Assembly: GCA_029251165.1 (NCBI GenBank)
Contig: JAQXDW010000032.1
Coordinates: forward strand, 1 to 64,000
DNA from: Myxococcota bacterium
GTDB lineage: Bacteria; Myxococcota_A; UBA796
DNA length: 64,000 nt
Direction of reading: 5' to 3'
Below are positions 8,454 to 18,750 of this stretch, piece after piece. The translations under genes were made by a program, and so were the position numbers. The first letter of the stretch is position 1, and each line of letters starts with the position of its first letter. The notes under the pieces were generated by a model. The model was not told the origin of the DNA. It ran no database searches and worked only from the letters and a program-made list of their open reading frames with translations.

Positions 8454-9250
8454 TCACTTGTTGGGGCGGTTGTCGGGGGCGACAGCCTGCTCGGTGGTCG
8501 AGTAGGAGTAGCCGGCATCATTGAGCAGACCCTTGACGGTCTGCTGGAAGAAGATGCCAACGCCGATGACCGATGCCAGGATGATCACGGTCGCTGCGAC
8601 CGTGATCTTGACGAGCATTCCCGTGTTCGGATCATCCGGCTCCGCGGCGACAGCGCCAGGAGGAATCACTGGCGTCTCTGGGGCCGGGGCGACGACATGA
8701 CCGTCGTAGCCGTTCTCGACCTCGATGGCGCCAGCACCATTGAGCATATCGGTGACCTTCGCGGCCTGCTTTTTACCGAGGTTGTTGACGATGAGTCCGA
8801 AGACGTCGTCGCTAAACCGTGGGTCAGTGGCCTCGACCTGGAGGTCATGGGCTGGCAGACGGGCGAGAAGCATCATGCCCACGAGGGTTGACAGGCAACC
8901 CCAGAGCACAGTGGACTCAAAGGCGATGACCATGAACGTGGGGATGGAGACCAGCGGCTTGCCCGCCGGAATGATCATTGCCCAGTTCAGGTGTGTCAGG
9001 CTGCAGAGCGCGAAGCCGAAGATTCCGCCGAACAGGGCACCGCCCAGCGTGAACCAGCGGACCGGACTCGGGCGGCCCTCGTAGAGCATCTCCTCGATCT
9101 CGTGGCGGGGCAGGGGAGCCGTGACCACAATGTCTCGGATGCCAGCGCGCTTGAGGGCGTCGATGCCCTCCACGAGGCAGTCAAGGTGTGCGAAGACGCT
9201 CTTGACTGTACCTGTTCTGACTGCAGGAGTATCAGAGTGTGCTGCGGCGC

Positions 9251-9254
<4 letters not shown>
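8454..9254 (-). CDS. actD: Alternative complex III subunit ActD (DUF3341)
   Basis: A 266-residue membrane protein. Residues ~15-190 match the DUF3341 family: a cytoplasmic N-terminal domain beginning SVFAHLDCLVEGIDALKRAG, a hairpin of two transmembrane helices (WFTLGGALFGGIFGFALCSL and a second near 105-130) and a C-terminal cytoplasmic part. An extra C-terminal helix (~residues 214-234, ITVAATVIILASVIGVGIFF) followed by ~30 residues makes it longer than a usual ~180-residue ActD. The ATG overlaps the actC stop (ATGA), implying translational coupling. Confidence 0.9.
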
Positions 9255-10576
<1,322 letters not shown>

Positions 10577-10586
10577 GACTCGCCTC

Positions 10587-13500
10587 CTAGTGTTGGCCGT
10601 CGTTGTTTTGTTCGTCACCGTGACCGCCAGCATCGCCGTGGTCACCGCCATGATCATCACCGTGCCCGTCACCATGCCCGCCGCCATGGTGGCGTGGAAT
10701 CTCATGGTGGACGATTCTGGCGAGGTAGCGGACGCCGGGCTTGTTGTTCAGCTCACCAAGCATGCTGTAAGCGCGGTCATCCTCGAACTTGTCGTGGACC
10801 TCGCTGCTGTCATCCTTGAGGTTACCGAAGGTAATGGCGTCCGCAGGGCATGCCTGGGCGCATGCGGTGAGGCGCTTGAGGGCCTCATCCGGCGCCTTGC
10901 CCTGCTTGTTCACATCTCGCCAGGTGTCCTTGACGTCACGGATACGCTGCACACAGAAGGTGCACTTCTCCATCACGCCCATTTCACGGGTCAGGACATC
11001 GGGGCTGAGCATCATGTTGAATGACTCGGGCCACCGATACGTGTGGAAGTTGAACCGACGCGCGCTGTATGGGCAGTTGTTTGCGCAGTAGCGCGTGCCG
11101 ACGCAGCGGTTGTAGATCATGGCGTTCAGGCCATCGAGGTTGTGGTAGGTCGCGAGGACCGGGCACACACCCTCGCAGGGAGCATGGCTGCACTGCTGAC
11201 ACATCACCGGCTGGAAGCGGACGTCGGGGTGCTCCCCCTCGCCTTCCCAGTAGCGGGACAGTCGGATCCAGCCCATGTTGCGACCCAGGCGGACCTCATC
11301 GGGACCGACCACTGGGATGTTGTTCTCAGCGTGGCATGCTGTCTGGCATGCCCCACAGCCAGTGCACTTGTTGAGATCGACCGCAAGCGCAAACCGATTC
11401 ACGGGATGGTTCGGCTCTGCGTAGAGATCGATGCTGGCGAGTCGGTCGAGGCGCACATCCACCGGAACATGGTGGATGACGTCGTTGACTTTCTTGCCCT
11501 CAGCCAGCTCTGCAGTGGTGATGGCGTGGTTGATCGATGGACGATTCTCAGTGGTGAGCGCGCCGCCGACTGTTGCGGTGTTCTGACCCGAGCCTGCGGT
11601 GACCGAGGCTTTGGTGATGGTCAGCTGCTGTGCACCTGCGCCATCAGACTTGTTGCTGATGAGCGACATCGGGTTCGAGCCGAAGGCGGCGTAGCGTCCG
11701 CTGCCCTCGTGGCCGTTGCCCATGACGACTGCAACACAGTCGTCGCGCATGCCGGGTGAGGCAAACCAGCCGACATCGATAGAGCCACCAGCGGTCTTGA
11801 GCACGGCATTGTTTGCCTTGTTCAGACCCGCCTTCTCCGCTGTAGCAGGGCTGACCTCGATCCAGGTTCCCCAGGTGAAGCCGGTGAGGCCATCGGGGAC
11901 TTCCTGTGCCCATGGACGGTTGGCATGCCGGCCGTCGTAGACCTTGGTGTGGGGGAAGAGCAAGAGGGAGAGCTCTTCAGAACCTTCAGGGGCCGCAGCA
12001 GAGATCGCCGGAGCAGCGGTAAGCACGACGCTGGCGCCGGTCTTGTCTGCCTCGATGAAGTAGCCGCCGCGCTGGAGGCTCTCGATCCAGAAGCTGGCGG
12101 CAGTACCCGGGCTGCCTGCGGCAGTCCAGACGTTCGCCTTCCACCAGTCGGCCAGGTAGGCCTGGAAGTTCTCGGCGTCGAGGTTGGGGGCAACCGGAGC
12201 GACGACTACTGGCTCGGCGACTTCGCCGTCCGTCGTCTCTGCTTCGACCACTTCCTCAGCACCTTCCTCGCCTTCGCTCAGCTCAGGGACGGCAACCGGA
12301 GCGGTCAGTCCGTTGAGCTTTGCGACCGCGATGAGGACATCCTCAACACAGCGGGTGTCCTTGATGGACTGCATCGTGGGCTGCTGGAGGGTGTAGCGAC
12401 CCGAGATGGCCTCGTTGTCTCCCCAGTTCTCCAGAGCGGTTCCCGGAGGAAGAATGATGGCCTTGCTGGTGATGGAGTCGTTCGGCTCGTTGGCGAAGAC
12501 CACCAGCGTTCCGACCGCGTCCAGCGCACCCTTGACGTCGACGTCGGGGGGCATGGAGAAGATCGGGTCGAGCCCGTCGAGGAACAGCACGCTGACCTTG
12601 CCAGCCTTGCAGTCGTTCAGCAGGGCGACGACATCACCGTAGCTGGCGTGACCAGCGGTGTTGATCTCGTCCCCGTAAACGACGGTCTTGCCGATGTTGC
12701 CTGCGACCTCATTGAGGAGCAGGACCGCAGTGGCGAGATCGGTGGGGTTGGCGGAGGTGGTTGTGCCGCCGGGGAAGACTACGCTGGTGTGCTCGGAGAG
12801 CCAGCCTGCGATCTCGGCGAGCTTCGCCTCGGTCAGACCGGCTGCAGAGGCCGCACTGGCGACGTCCACACCATTGACCAGCGACTTCGCCGGTCCGGTG
12901 TAGCCCTTCTTGTCTGCGACCAGCTTCGCAAGCGCCATCGCGACGCCGACCTCGCTGCCTGGATTGGCTGCGAGGAAGGTGTCTGCCATGGCACTGGTTG
13001 CGCCCACGCGGGGCTCAATACAGACCACTCGGCTGCTGAAGCCACCCTGCTCCATGTCACGGCTCGCGCCGTAGCCCATGGAGTGGCCGACAATATCGCC
13101 CCAGGTGTGCAGGAAGTCAGCACCGAAGGAGAGGATGGTGTGCGCATCCTCGATGTGGAAGGTGGGGAGGTTGTCTTTGCCGAACACTGCCTTGCTGGCG
13201 GCCCGGAGGTCATCGCGACCCAGGGGCTCCCAGAGAAGGAGGCGACCACCGGTCGCTGCAGCGAACTGTGAGACGACCTCTCCAGAAGCACCCGAGCGGT
13301 ACCGACCCAGCCATGCGACGGAGCCGCTACCGGCGGCCTTGACGCCATCGGCAACGGAGCGCGCGGCGGCTTCCCAGTCCATGGCGGTTCCGCCCTGGCT
13401 GGGACCGTCATAGCGGTCGGGACTGTAGGTCTCCTGGATACCGGCCTGCCCCATGCTGCAGAGCTTTCCGCGGCTGGTGGGGTGTTCCGGATTGCCCTCC

Positions 13501-13745
13501 AGCTTCACCACACGACCTTCTCGGTTCTTTGCGACGATGCCGCAGCCGGTAGGGCACTGGTTGCACTGGGTGGCGTACCAGGTGGGCAGACCGGGGACGA
13601 TCTGCTCAGGCTGGACAACGTAGGGAAGAACGTTCTCGACAGGAACGCGCGGATTCCAGCGCAGCTCCTTGCAGGCGGTGGCCGTTGTAGCGGCTCCACC
13701 GATGCTGAGAACCTTCAGAAAATTCCGCCGATTGATATCGGACAT
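10587..13745 (-). CDS. actB: Alternative complex III subunit ActB (fused molybdopterin-like and Fe-S protein)
   Basis: A 1052-residue exported protein. It begins with a twin-arginine signal (RRNFLKVLSIGG). Residues ~50-760 are a molybdopterin-oxidoreductase-like domain, which in studied ActB proteins holds no molybdenum. Here four Cys are kept near its start (CNQCPTGC and GKLC), as for an N-terminal 4Fe-4S cluster. Residues ~795-990 form the ferredoxin-like part with CTGCGACQTACH, CQQCSHAPCEGVCP, CVGTRYCANNCP, CTFC and CAQACP, enough for four clusters; CVGTRYC departs from a plain CxxC spacing, as in other family members. The last ~35 residues are strikingly rich in His, Gly and Asp. The protein carries electrons from ActC quinol to the haem subunits. 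Confidence 0.94.
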   Translation of the reverse strand: MSDINRRNFLKVLSIGGAATTATACKELRWNPRVPVENVLPYVVQPEQIVPGLPTWYATQCNQCPTGCGIVAKNREGRVVKLEGNPEHPTSRGKLCSMGQAGIQETYSPDRYDGPSQGGTAMDWEAAARSVADGVKAAGSGSVAWLGRYRSGASGEVVSQFAAATGGRLLLWEPLGRDDLRAASKAVFGKDNLPTFHIEDAHTILSFGADFLHTWGDIVGHSMGYGASRDMEQGGFSSRVVCIEPRVGATSAMADTFLAANPGSEVGVAMALAKLVADKKGYTGPAKSLVNGVDVASAASAAGLTEAKLAEIAGWLSEHTSVVFPGGTTTSANPTDLATAVLLLNEVAGNIGKTVVYGDEINTAGHASYGDVVALLNDCKAGKVSVLFLDGLDPIFSMPPDVDVKGALDAVGTLVVFANEPNDSITSKAIILPPGTALENWGDNEAISGRYTLQQPTMQSIKDTRCVEDVLIAVAKLNGLTAPVAVPELSEGEEGAEEVVEAETTDGEVAEPVVVAPVAPNLDAENFQAYLADWWKANVWTAAGSPGTAASFWIESLQRGGYFIEADKTGASVVLTAAPAISAAAPEGSEELSLLLFPHTKVYDGRHANRPWAQEVPDGLTGFTWGTWIEVSPATAEKAGLNKANNAVLKTAGGSIDVGWFASPGMRDDCVAVVMGNGHEGSGRYAAFGSNPMSLISNKSDGAGAQQLTITKASVTAGSGQNTATVGGALTTENRPSINHAITTAELAEGKKVNDVIHHVPVDVRLDRLASIDLYAEPNHPVNRFALAVDLNKCTGCGACQTACHAENNIPVVGPDEVRLGRNMGWIRLSRYWEGEGEHPDVRFQPVMCQQCSHAPCEGVCPVLATYHNLDGLNAMIYNRCVGTRYCANNCPYSARRFNFHTYRWPESFNMMLSPDVLTREMGVMEKCTFCVQRIRDVKDTWRDVNKQGKAPDEALKRLTACAQACPADAITFGNLKDDSSEVHDKFEDDRAYSMLGELNNKPGVRYLARIVHHEIPRHHGGGHGDGHGDDHGGDHGDAGGHGDEQNNDGQH

Positions 13746-13766
13746 TAGGCGACCCTCAGGTTCTGG

Positions 13767-14462
13767 TCACTTGTGGCAGTTCCAGCAGTCCTTGATCTCG
13801 GCGCGACGAAGCTCTGCTTCGGCACCGTAGTTCTCATCGATGGACGGATGGTTCTCATGGCAATTCAGGCACCAACCCATGGTCAGCTCGCCGACGCGCT
13901 GGGCAACAGTCATGTCATCTTGGATTTCTCCATGACATTCCTGACAGACCACGCCGCCTCGAACATGACCCTTGTGGCTGAAGTACACGAAGTCAGGGAG
14001 GTCGTGGACTTTCACCCACGGAATGACCTCTCCTCGCTCGTGATAGCCGACAAGCTTCTCAAGCTCTGGGCGACCCTCGGCCTTAACGCCCCCTTCTCCA
14101 TGACAGTTCATGCAAACTGAGGAGCTGGGGACACCAGCGTGGATCGAGCGCCGCGCACCAGAGTGGCAGTACTCACAGTTAATCTGCATCTCGCCGGCAT
14201 GGAGCATGTGGGAGTAGGCGATGGGCTGCTCAAGCAGCTCATCTTGGTCCACAGTTCCATAGGCGACGTGCTCGTTCTCGAAATCCCGTTCAGGATCAGA
14301 GAGGAGCGGTACAGGGGGAGGGAGGAGGTAGTGCTGTTCGCGGGGGAACGCTTCTGCTTCCTCGGGTTCAGTTGCCTGAACCTCACTCTTCAGTGCGTAT
14401 ATGGAGATGATTGCGATAGCCACTGGCAGGCTGATTGCAAGCGTCCGCATAACCGGTCTCAT
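13767..14462 (-). CDS. actA: Alternative complex III pentahaem cytochrome c subunit ActA
   Basis: A 231-residue protein with one N-terminal membrane anchor (residues ~7-25) and five CxxCH haem motifs: CEYCH, CMNCH, CQECH, CLNCH and CWNCH, the last at the C-terminus. This matches the pentahaem ActA (cytochrome c7-like) that leads act operons and links ActB to the electron acceptor. The start ATG is preceded by GGAG. It is the first gene of the leftward actABCDEF operon. No actG or terminal oxidase gene is present in the window. Confidence 0.94.
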   Translation of the reverse strand: MRPVMRTLAISLPVAIAIISIYALKSEVQATEPEEAEAFPREQHYLLPPPVPLLSDPERDFENEHVAYGTVDQDELLEQPIAYSHMLHAGEMQINCEYCHSGARRSIHAGVPSSSVCMNCHGEGGVKAEGRPELEKLVGYHERGEVIPWVKVHDLPDFVYFSHKGHVRGGVVCQECHGEIQDDMTVAQRVGELTMGWCLNCHENHPSIDENYGAEAELRRAEIKDCWNCHK

Positions 14463-14675
14463 GAATAGCTCCGGCGTAGGGGGCCTTCCCGTAGGGTTGC
14501 CGACTTCTAATATGCGCCTCCCATCGATTCAAGGACTCTCTCAGGGAAGCTTCTTTTTTGAGCGATGTTTTCAAACGGGGAGGATTTTGATTGTTTAGAT
14601 GGAACCTTGATCTTTTGTGCTGTTGGTAGCATGCGAGCAGCAGGTCAGACTCGACTCGTTAAATAATTAATACAT
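14463..14675 (-). promoter_or_regulatory. Upstream region and likely promoter of the act operon
   Basis: About 210 bases between actA and the end of the next leftward gene contain an AT-rich block near 14520-14670. On the minus strand TTGAAT followed by TATTAG lies 60-70 bases before actA, but the 14-base spacing is poor for sigma-70. A promoter is required here by operon logic; its exact position is not determined. Confidence 0.35.
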
Positions 14676-15710
14676 TCAGGGAGCAGGGATCGTGACCGCG
14701 CCAACGTCGTGAGTTCCGCTCATCTCCACGACCTCAACGGTGGCATCTTTGTCTGCCAGGCTGATCCAGACGAGGTCTGCAGCTGCGGTAAATGTCAGGG
14801 CGATCTCTTCGAAGGCGGAGGAATTGGTTCCGTCAGCGATGGCGTACTGCGGCAGCCCGGTGCTGTCTTGGAGCGCTTTCAGGCCAAATCGCCGGAGGTA
14901 GCAGCCGCCGTCGGTCCCGTCCTGGTCAACAATGAGCAGGTCGAAGCTTCGAAGACCGAGAAAACCAGGGTTGTCATCGCCGAGCGTGATCGGCAGGTCC
15001 GTCTCTCCGATGGCGTCGTGCTCTGTGTAGGGGGGATCCCAGTCGTAGTCGACCGTCGAGGAGATGCTCTGCGCGGTCAGGTCGCCAGAGAAGCCGATGG
15101 CGGTCCAGGAGACGACCACTGTGGACTGCGCATGGGGGATGGCGCTGTTCATGTCTGCGCGGTCCTGTGGACCCCACCGCAGCGCAGCAGAGACGTCGAA
15201 GGCACCTGCGGCATCGAGCTCAGTGAGCGAGAAGCCAAAGCCTCGGCTGGTGTACCCGAGGGCCGGATCGTAGTCCTCGGGGTAGTCCGCGCTCTGCTCG
15301 ATGTCGGTGTCGATCTTGTAGCCCCGCAGGACGACCACGGCGTTCTCCATGTCGAGGATGGAGGTGTCCGTGATGCTGGCGGAGGCGGTGACCTCTTCAT
15401 CGGGACCGAGCAGCAGCTCGGTGGAGCCATGCTCGATGATGAGCCCCCGAGAGCTGACATTCTGGTAGCTCACCTGGTACAGCGGAGCGTCGGTGAAGGT
15501 CGAGCCTGTTGACCAGTCACCGCCGATGATCCCAAGAGAGAGCGAGCCGTCCTCTTCGACCGTCACCTCGCTGAGCGCGATGCGGTGGCTGAGGAGGTCC
15601 CAGGAGTAGTTGAAGCCGGTCCAGACGACACCTTCACCGTCGGGACCGTCGACGTTGTTGCAGGAGGCGATGAGGAGGGCGAGGGGAAGGAGTCGGATTG
15701 CAGCTTGCAT
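14676..15710 (-). CDS. Predicted lipoprotein of unknown function
   Basis: A 344-residue protein. I start it at the ATG at 15710 because it gives a clear lipoprotein signal, MQAAIRLLPLALLIASC, with the lipid-attachment Cys at residue 17. A longer frame runs back into rsmD on the other strand and is not credible. The mature part is acidic, rich in Asp, Ser and Thr and in alternating hydrophobic strands, which suggests a beta-sandwich or similar all-beta fold. No motif is recognised. It diverges from rsmD with a 36-base spacer. Confidence 0.7.
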   Translation of the reverse strand: MQAAIRLLPLALLIASCNNVDGPDGEGVVWTGFNYSWDLLSHRIALSEVTVEEDGSLSLGIIGGDWSTGSTFTDAPLYQVSYQNVSSRGLIIEHGSTELLLGPDEEVTASASITDTSILDMENAVVVLRGYKIDTDIEQSADYPEDYDPALGYTSRGFGFSLTELDAAGAFDVSAALRWGPQDRADMNSAIPHAQSTVVVSWTAIGFSGDLTAQSISSTVDYDWDPPYTEHDAIGETDLPITLGDDNPGFLGLRSFDLLIVDQDGTDGGCYLRRFGLKALQDSTGLPQYAIADGTNSSAFEEIALTFTAAADLVWISLADKDATVEVVEMSGTHDVGAVTIPAP

Positions 15711-15746
15711 GATAAGGACGATAGCAGGGTGTCCTGGAGTTGTCCG

Positions 15747-16259
15747 ATGAGGCTGACTGGTGGTCGACTTCGAGGAAGGGTGCTCACCGGTGCAGTGTCT
15801 GCCGGTGTCCGACCCACCTCTGCCCGGGTCCGGGAGGCCCTGTTCTCGATGGTTGGACAAGACCTCGACGGCTGGCGCGCGCTGGATGCATTCGGTGGCA
15901 GCGGTCTGTTGGGTTTTGAGGCCTATAGCCGCGGTGCAGAGGTCACCATCTCCGAGCGCCGGTCGCAGGTCGTGCGCCGCATCAAGCAGTCCGCGACGGA
16001 GCTTGGAGCTGTTGTCACGGTTCGCTGTGCTGATGCTGCAGCGATTCTCTCTGAGGGACAGTGGGACCTCATCTTGCTCGATCCGCCCTATGCGGAGGAT
16101 CCGTGCACCTGGCTGGAGCGCGCGGCGCCTGCTGCCACTGAGGTCCTGGTGATCGAGCATGACAGCCGGCGCGAGGTGCCGATGGCGATCGGCGGGCTGG
16201 TGATGGACCGCCAGCGGCGCTATGGCAGCACCACCTTGAGTCTCTATCGACCGCGATAG
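15747..16259 (+). CDS. rsmD: 16S rRNA (guanine(966)-N2)-methyltransferase RsmD
   Basis: A 170-residue SAM-dependent methyltransferase. The RsmD N-terminal signature is present (MRLTGGRLRGR, then RPTSARVREALFSMV), followed by the SAM loop DAFGGSGLLGFEAYSRGA and the catalytic DPPY motif (ILLDPPY). The ATG at 15747 has GGAG a few bases upstream; an earlier in-frame start lies in the divergent lipoprotein gene and is rejected. It would methylate G966 of 16S rRNA during 30S assembly. The coaD gene that often follows rsmD is not here; an FAD oxidoreductase follows instead. Confidence 0.92.
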   Translation: MRLTGGRLRGRVLTGAVSAGVRPTSARVREALFSMVGQDLDGWRALDAFGGSGLLGFEAYSRGAEVTISERRSQVVRRIKQSATELGAVVTVRCADAAAILSEGQWDLILLDPPYAEDPCTWLERAAPAATEVLVIEHDSRREVPMAIGGLVMDRQRRYGSTTLSLYRPR

Positions 16260-16295
16260 AGTCTCTTTCGCAAGACGGCTTATCAGGAGAGGCAG

Positions 16296-17612
16296 ATGGC
16301 GGAGAAGCGGTTGGTCATCGGCTCAGGACCGGATGCTCTGAGAGCGGCAGCAGTCCTGGCGAGCGGCGGATATGCCGTCACCCTGCTCCAGGAGGGCGAC
16401 ACACCCTCGGGACTGTCTCGCCCGAAGTATCCCAACGACGCCGGCTGGATGCGGGTCACGGAGGAGGCTTGGTCACGAGTCGAGGCCGTGCTCGGTCCGG
16501 TGGTCGAGGCTCCCGATCCGATGCGGTCGGTTGGCTGCCGTGGTCACCGCTATCGGCTCCCGATGAAGCCTCACCACATCCCGAGACTTCTGAGTGGTCG
16601 AGTCCGCCTGCCGGCTGCGCGGAGCTGGCTCCAGGCCCGTGCAAAGCTGGCCTCCAGCGAGCTGTTCGGCGGCGGCCAGGAGGAGCGCACCTATCAGGAC
16701 TGGGTCGCACGGCGCATGGGCGGTCCGGCATACCATCACCTCTATCGTGACTATGCCTTCCGCCGCTGGGGCTGGGATCCTGCAGACCTGTCTTCTGCGC
16801 TGGCGCAGGTCCACCACGCGATGCCTGACCCGGGGCCATTCCAGGTCGCCGGCGGCGGCTATGACGAGGTCCTCCGGAGCGCGGAGAAGGTCATCATTGC
16901 GGCGGGGGGAGAGATCCTTACTGGCGTGACAGCCACCGGACTGCGGGTTCAAGACGGCAAGGTGATCGCCGCGGTCTCCACTGCCGGAGAGCACGATGTC
17001 TCTGGAGACGTGTGGTTGGCGCTGGATGCGACCACGATCTGCCGACTCCTCGGCGATGCATGCGCTGAGGGAATGCGGGTCGACGCGAGTCACCTGCCAG
17101 TCGCGATGTCTGTGGTCACCGCCCTGCGTGGCGAGGTCGATGGGCTCCCCGATGAGCTGCATGTCCTCGATGAGGGGGCGCCGTTCTGGCAGGTGGTGGT
17201 TCCCTACGGCATCGAGAAGACGGCGCTCTTCCACACCACCATCCTCAGCCCGGATGCGCGGCCTCCCGAGAGCGAGCTCATCCGCCGCTGCATCGCCTCC
17301 GCTGGCGCGCTTGGGATCGGAGAATTCTCCGAAGAAGGCGCCCATGTTGAGTGGCTGCCCCGCTGGATGCCGGTCTGGCGAAAGAACAGCCATGCTCGCT
17401 TCCGACGCCTGCTCCGCACCTTCGGAGATCTCGGCATCATCGGTGTCGGGCGGAGCGGCGCGTTCTCTGCGATGGATCCGGGCACGGAGATTGCTTTGGT
17501 CGATCGACTGATGGCCGATCCCGATCAGACGGAGGCCCACCGCCTGATCCTCGATCCCCCTGTCCGAATTGAGTCGCTCGACGCGCACATCACTCGGATG
17601 ATCGAGCGCTGA
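16296..17612 (+). CDS. FAD-dependent oxidoreductase (amine oxidase / protoporphyrinogen oxidase-like)
   Basis: A 438-residue protein beginning with a dinucleotide-binding fold, LVIGSGPDALRAAAVLASGG, in which the usual third Gly is Ala. RYRLPMKPHHIPRL, a WVARRMGGPAYHHLYRDYAFRRWG helix region and a late GVGRSGAFSAMDPG segment resemble UDP-galactopyranose mutase and protoporphyrinogen-oxidase-like flavoproteins that act on carbohydrates, porphyrins or carotenoids. It has no signal peptide. It follows rsmD after 36 bases with GGAG ahead of the ATG. The substrate is unknown. Confidence 0.7.
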   Translation: MAEKRLVIGSGPDALRAAAVLASGGYAVTLLQEGDTPSGLSRPKYPNDAGWMRVTEEAWSRVEAVLGPVVEAPDPMRSVGCRGHRYRLPMKPHHIPRLLSGRVRLPAARSWLQARAKLASSELFGGGQEERTYQDWVARRMGGPAYHHLYRDYAFRRWGWDPADLSSALAQVHHAMPDPGPFQVAGGGYDEVLRSAEKVIIAAGGEILTGVTATGLRVQDGKVIAAVSTAGEHDVSGDVWLALDATTICRLLGDACAEGMRVDASHLPVAMSVVTALRGEVDGLPDELHVLDEGAPFWQVVVPYGIEKTALFHTTILSPDARPPESELIRRCIASAGALGIGEFSEEGAHVEWLPRWMPVWRKNSHARFRRLLRTFGDLGIIGVGRSGAFSAMDPGTEIALVDRLMADPDQTEAHRLILDPPVRIESLDAHITRMIER

Positions 17613-17619
17613 GCGGGAC

Positions 17620-18240
17620 CTACCGCAGCGCTTCGGCGTTGGCCTTGAGGATCTCCAGGGCGTTTGCGCGCCCGCCCTTGCTCCAGGGCAGTCCGCCGCT
17701 GGAGAGCCCTCGGCTGTCGACTTGGTCGCGATGAGCGTACAAGATCAGCTCACCAGACAGCGCACAGGTGTTGGTTCCTCCGAAGTGCAGCAGCCACCGC
17801 GCATCGCGATCCAAGCTGGGTGGGTCGGTCGCGGCGAGGAGCCGGAAGCCGCCCGGGTCGCCGGCAGGAGGGCTGGAGAGCGGTCCGCCCTCCAGGCACC
17901 AGCTCAGCTCAGTGCCCAGGCGTTTCCAAGATGCTGGCCAGGACTGCTCCCCCCAGGTCAGGGTCTCGCCATGTACGAGGACCGTGGCGGTCTCGCCGCG
18001 CTCAGTGCGCCACAGCTCCGCCGCGCAGGGCGGGCGGCTGCAGCGCTCAAGGAGCGCCTCGGCACCTTGAAATGGGGGTGCACTCGAGATGCTCGGTGAG
18101 CTCACCAGCCGTCCGCGCATCTGCCAGACGGTCGGCTCGTTGAGCCCTGCGGCGGGTGCATGCTCTGGAGGCTCTGGCTTGCAGGCCAGCAGCCCGATCG
18201 AAAAGAGTGGCCTCAGGTCCGCGACTTGAGGTTGGTGCAC
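17620..18240 (-). CDS. Predicted small lipoprotein, unknown function
   Basis: Up to 206 residues from a GTG that overlaps the end of the upstream gene by 28 bases. PLFSIGLLACKPEPPEH resembles a lipobox (LLAC) with a very short signal, so the true start may differ or be non-canonical. Three Cys follow in the mature part (CSRPPC, WCLEG). No domain is recognised. It is downstream of another lipoprotein gene in the same direction and convergent with the FAD oxidoreductase gene. Confidence 0.5.
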   Translation of the reverse strand: MHQPQVADLRPLFSIGLLACKPEPPEHAPAAGLNEPTVWQMRGRLVSSPSISSAPPFQGAEALLERCSRPPCAAELWRTERGETATVLVHGETLTWGEQSWPASWKRLGTELSWCLEGGPLSSPPAGDPGGFRLLAATDPPSLDRDARWLLHFGGTNTCALSGELILYAHRDQVDSRGLSSGGLPWSKGGRANALEILKANAEALR

Positions 18241-18698
18241 CAGGGCACAGCAAAATCACCGGTCAGTGTTCCAAAGTCATCGAAGGTGAAAGCGAAGCTG
18301 CCGACCGCGTCTTCCTCACCAACAACCTCGTCGATGATCAGGGTTCCTTCGTTGGCCTTGAAGACCGTCAGCGCAGCGCCAGTGACGTTGACCACCTCTG
18401 CCTTCACCGGGGCCTGCCCGGAGAGATCATAGGTCCCAGTGACCACGTCAGACTCGCTGTAGGAGATCTGAAGCATCGTGAAGTCGAAGTCGGTCGGGGG
18501 CTCCTCGCCCTCTTCGTAGACCTTGCTCACCCACGCCAGCTCGTCGCAGTCCAGGTCACGACTGACGAAATTAATGAACGGCCCACCCCAGTACAGCGTG
18601 GTCGGAGTGATGGACAGCCCATCGACGCTGCCGGTGATCTCTGCGGTGCCTTCTCCAGCACACCCTGCCAACAGTCCAGCGAGTACAAACATGCTCAT
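18213..18698 (-). CDS. Predicted small lipoprotein, unknown function
   Basis: A 161-residue protein whose signal MSMFVLAGLLAGC ends in a good lipobox with Cys at residue 13. A strong ribosome-binding site (GGAGGAG) precedes the ATG. The mature domain is acidic and strand-rich, with one Cys pair candidate (LDCDEL and PWCTN). No family is recognised. It is divergent from the enoyl-CoA hydratase gene and overlaps the next leftward lipoprotein gene. Confidence 0.7.
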   Translation of the reverse strand: MSMFVLAGLLAGCAGEGTAEITGSVDGLSITPTTLYWGGPFINFVSRDLDCDELAWVSKVYEEGEEPPTDFDFTMLQISYSESDVVTGTYDLSGQAPVKAEVVNVTGAALTVFKANEGTLIIDEVVGEEDAVGSFAFTFDDFGTLTGDFAVPWCTNLKSRT

Positions 18699-18750
18699 CT
18701 TCTCCTCCAGCTCAGCGGGACCATATATTACCGATCTCTATGGAGGCGCG

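Noticed and set aside
8441..8560. N-terminal extension of actE
   Set aside because: It overlaps actD and hides the signal peptide; ATG 8440 restores a standard cytochrome signal sequence.
10577..10705. N-terminal extension of actC into the end of actB
   Set aside because: The extension would overlap the His-rich tail of actB by over 100 bases, while AGGAGG six bases before GTG 10576 gives a normal start.
11925..13271. A 448-codon + strand frame opposite actB
   Set aside because: Shadow of actB, whose signal peptide, Cys motifs and operon position are certain. The antisense product has no recognisable domain.
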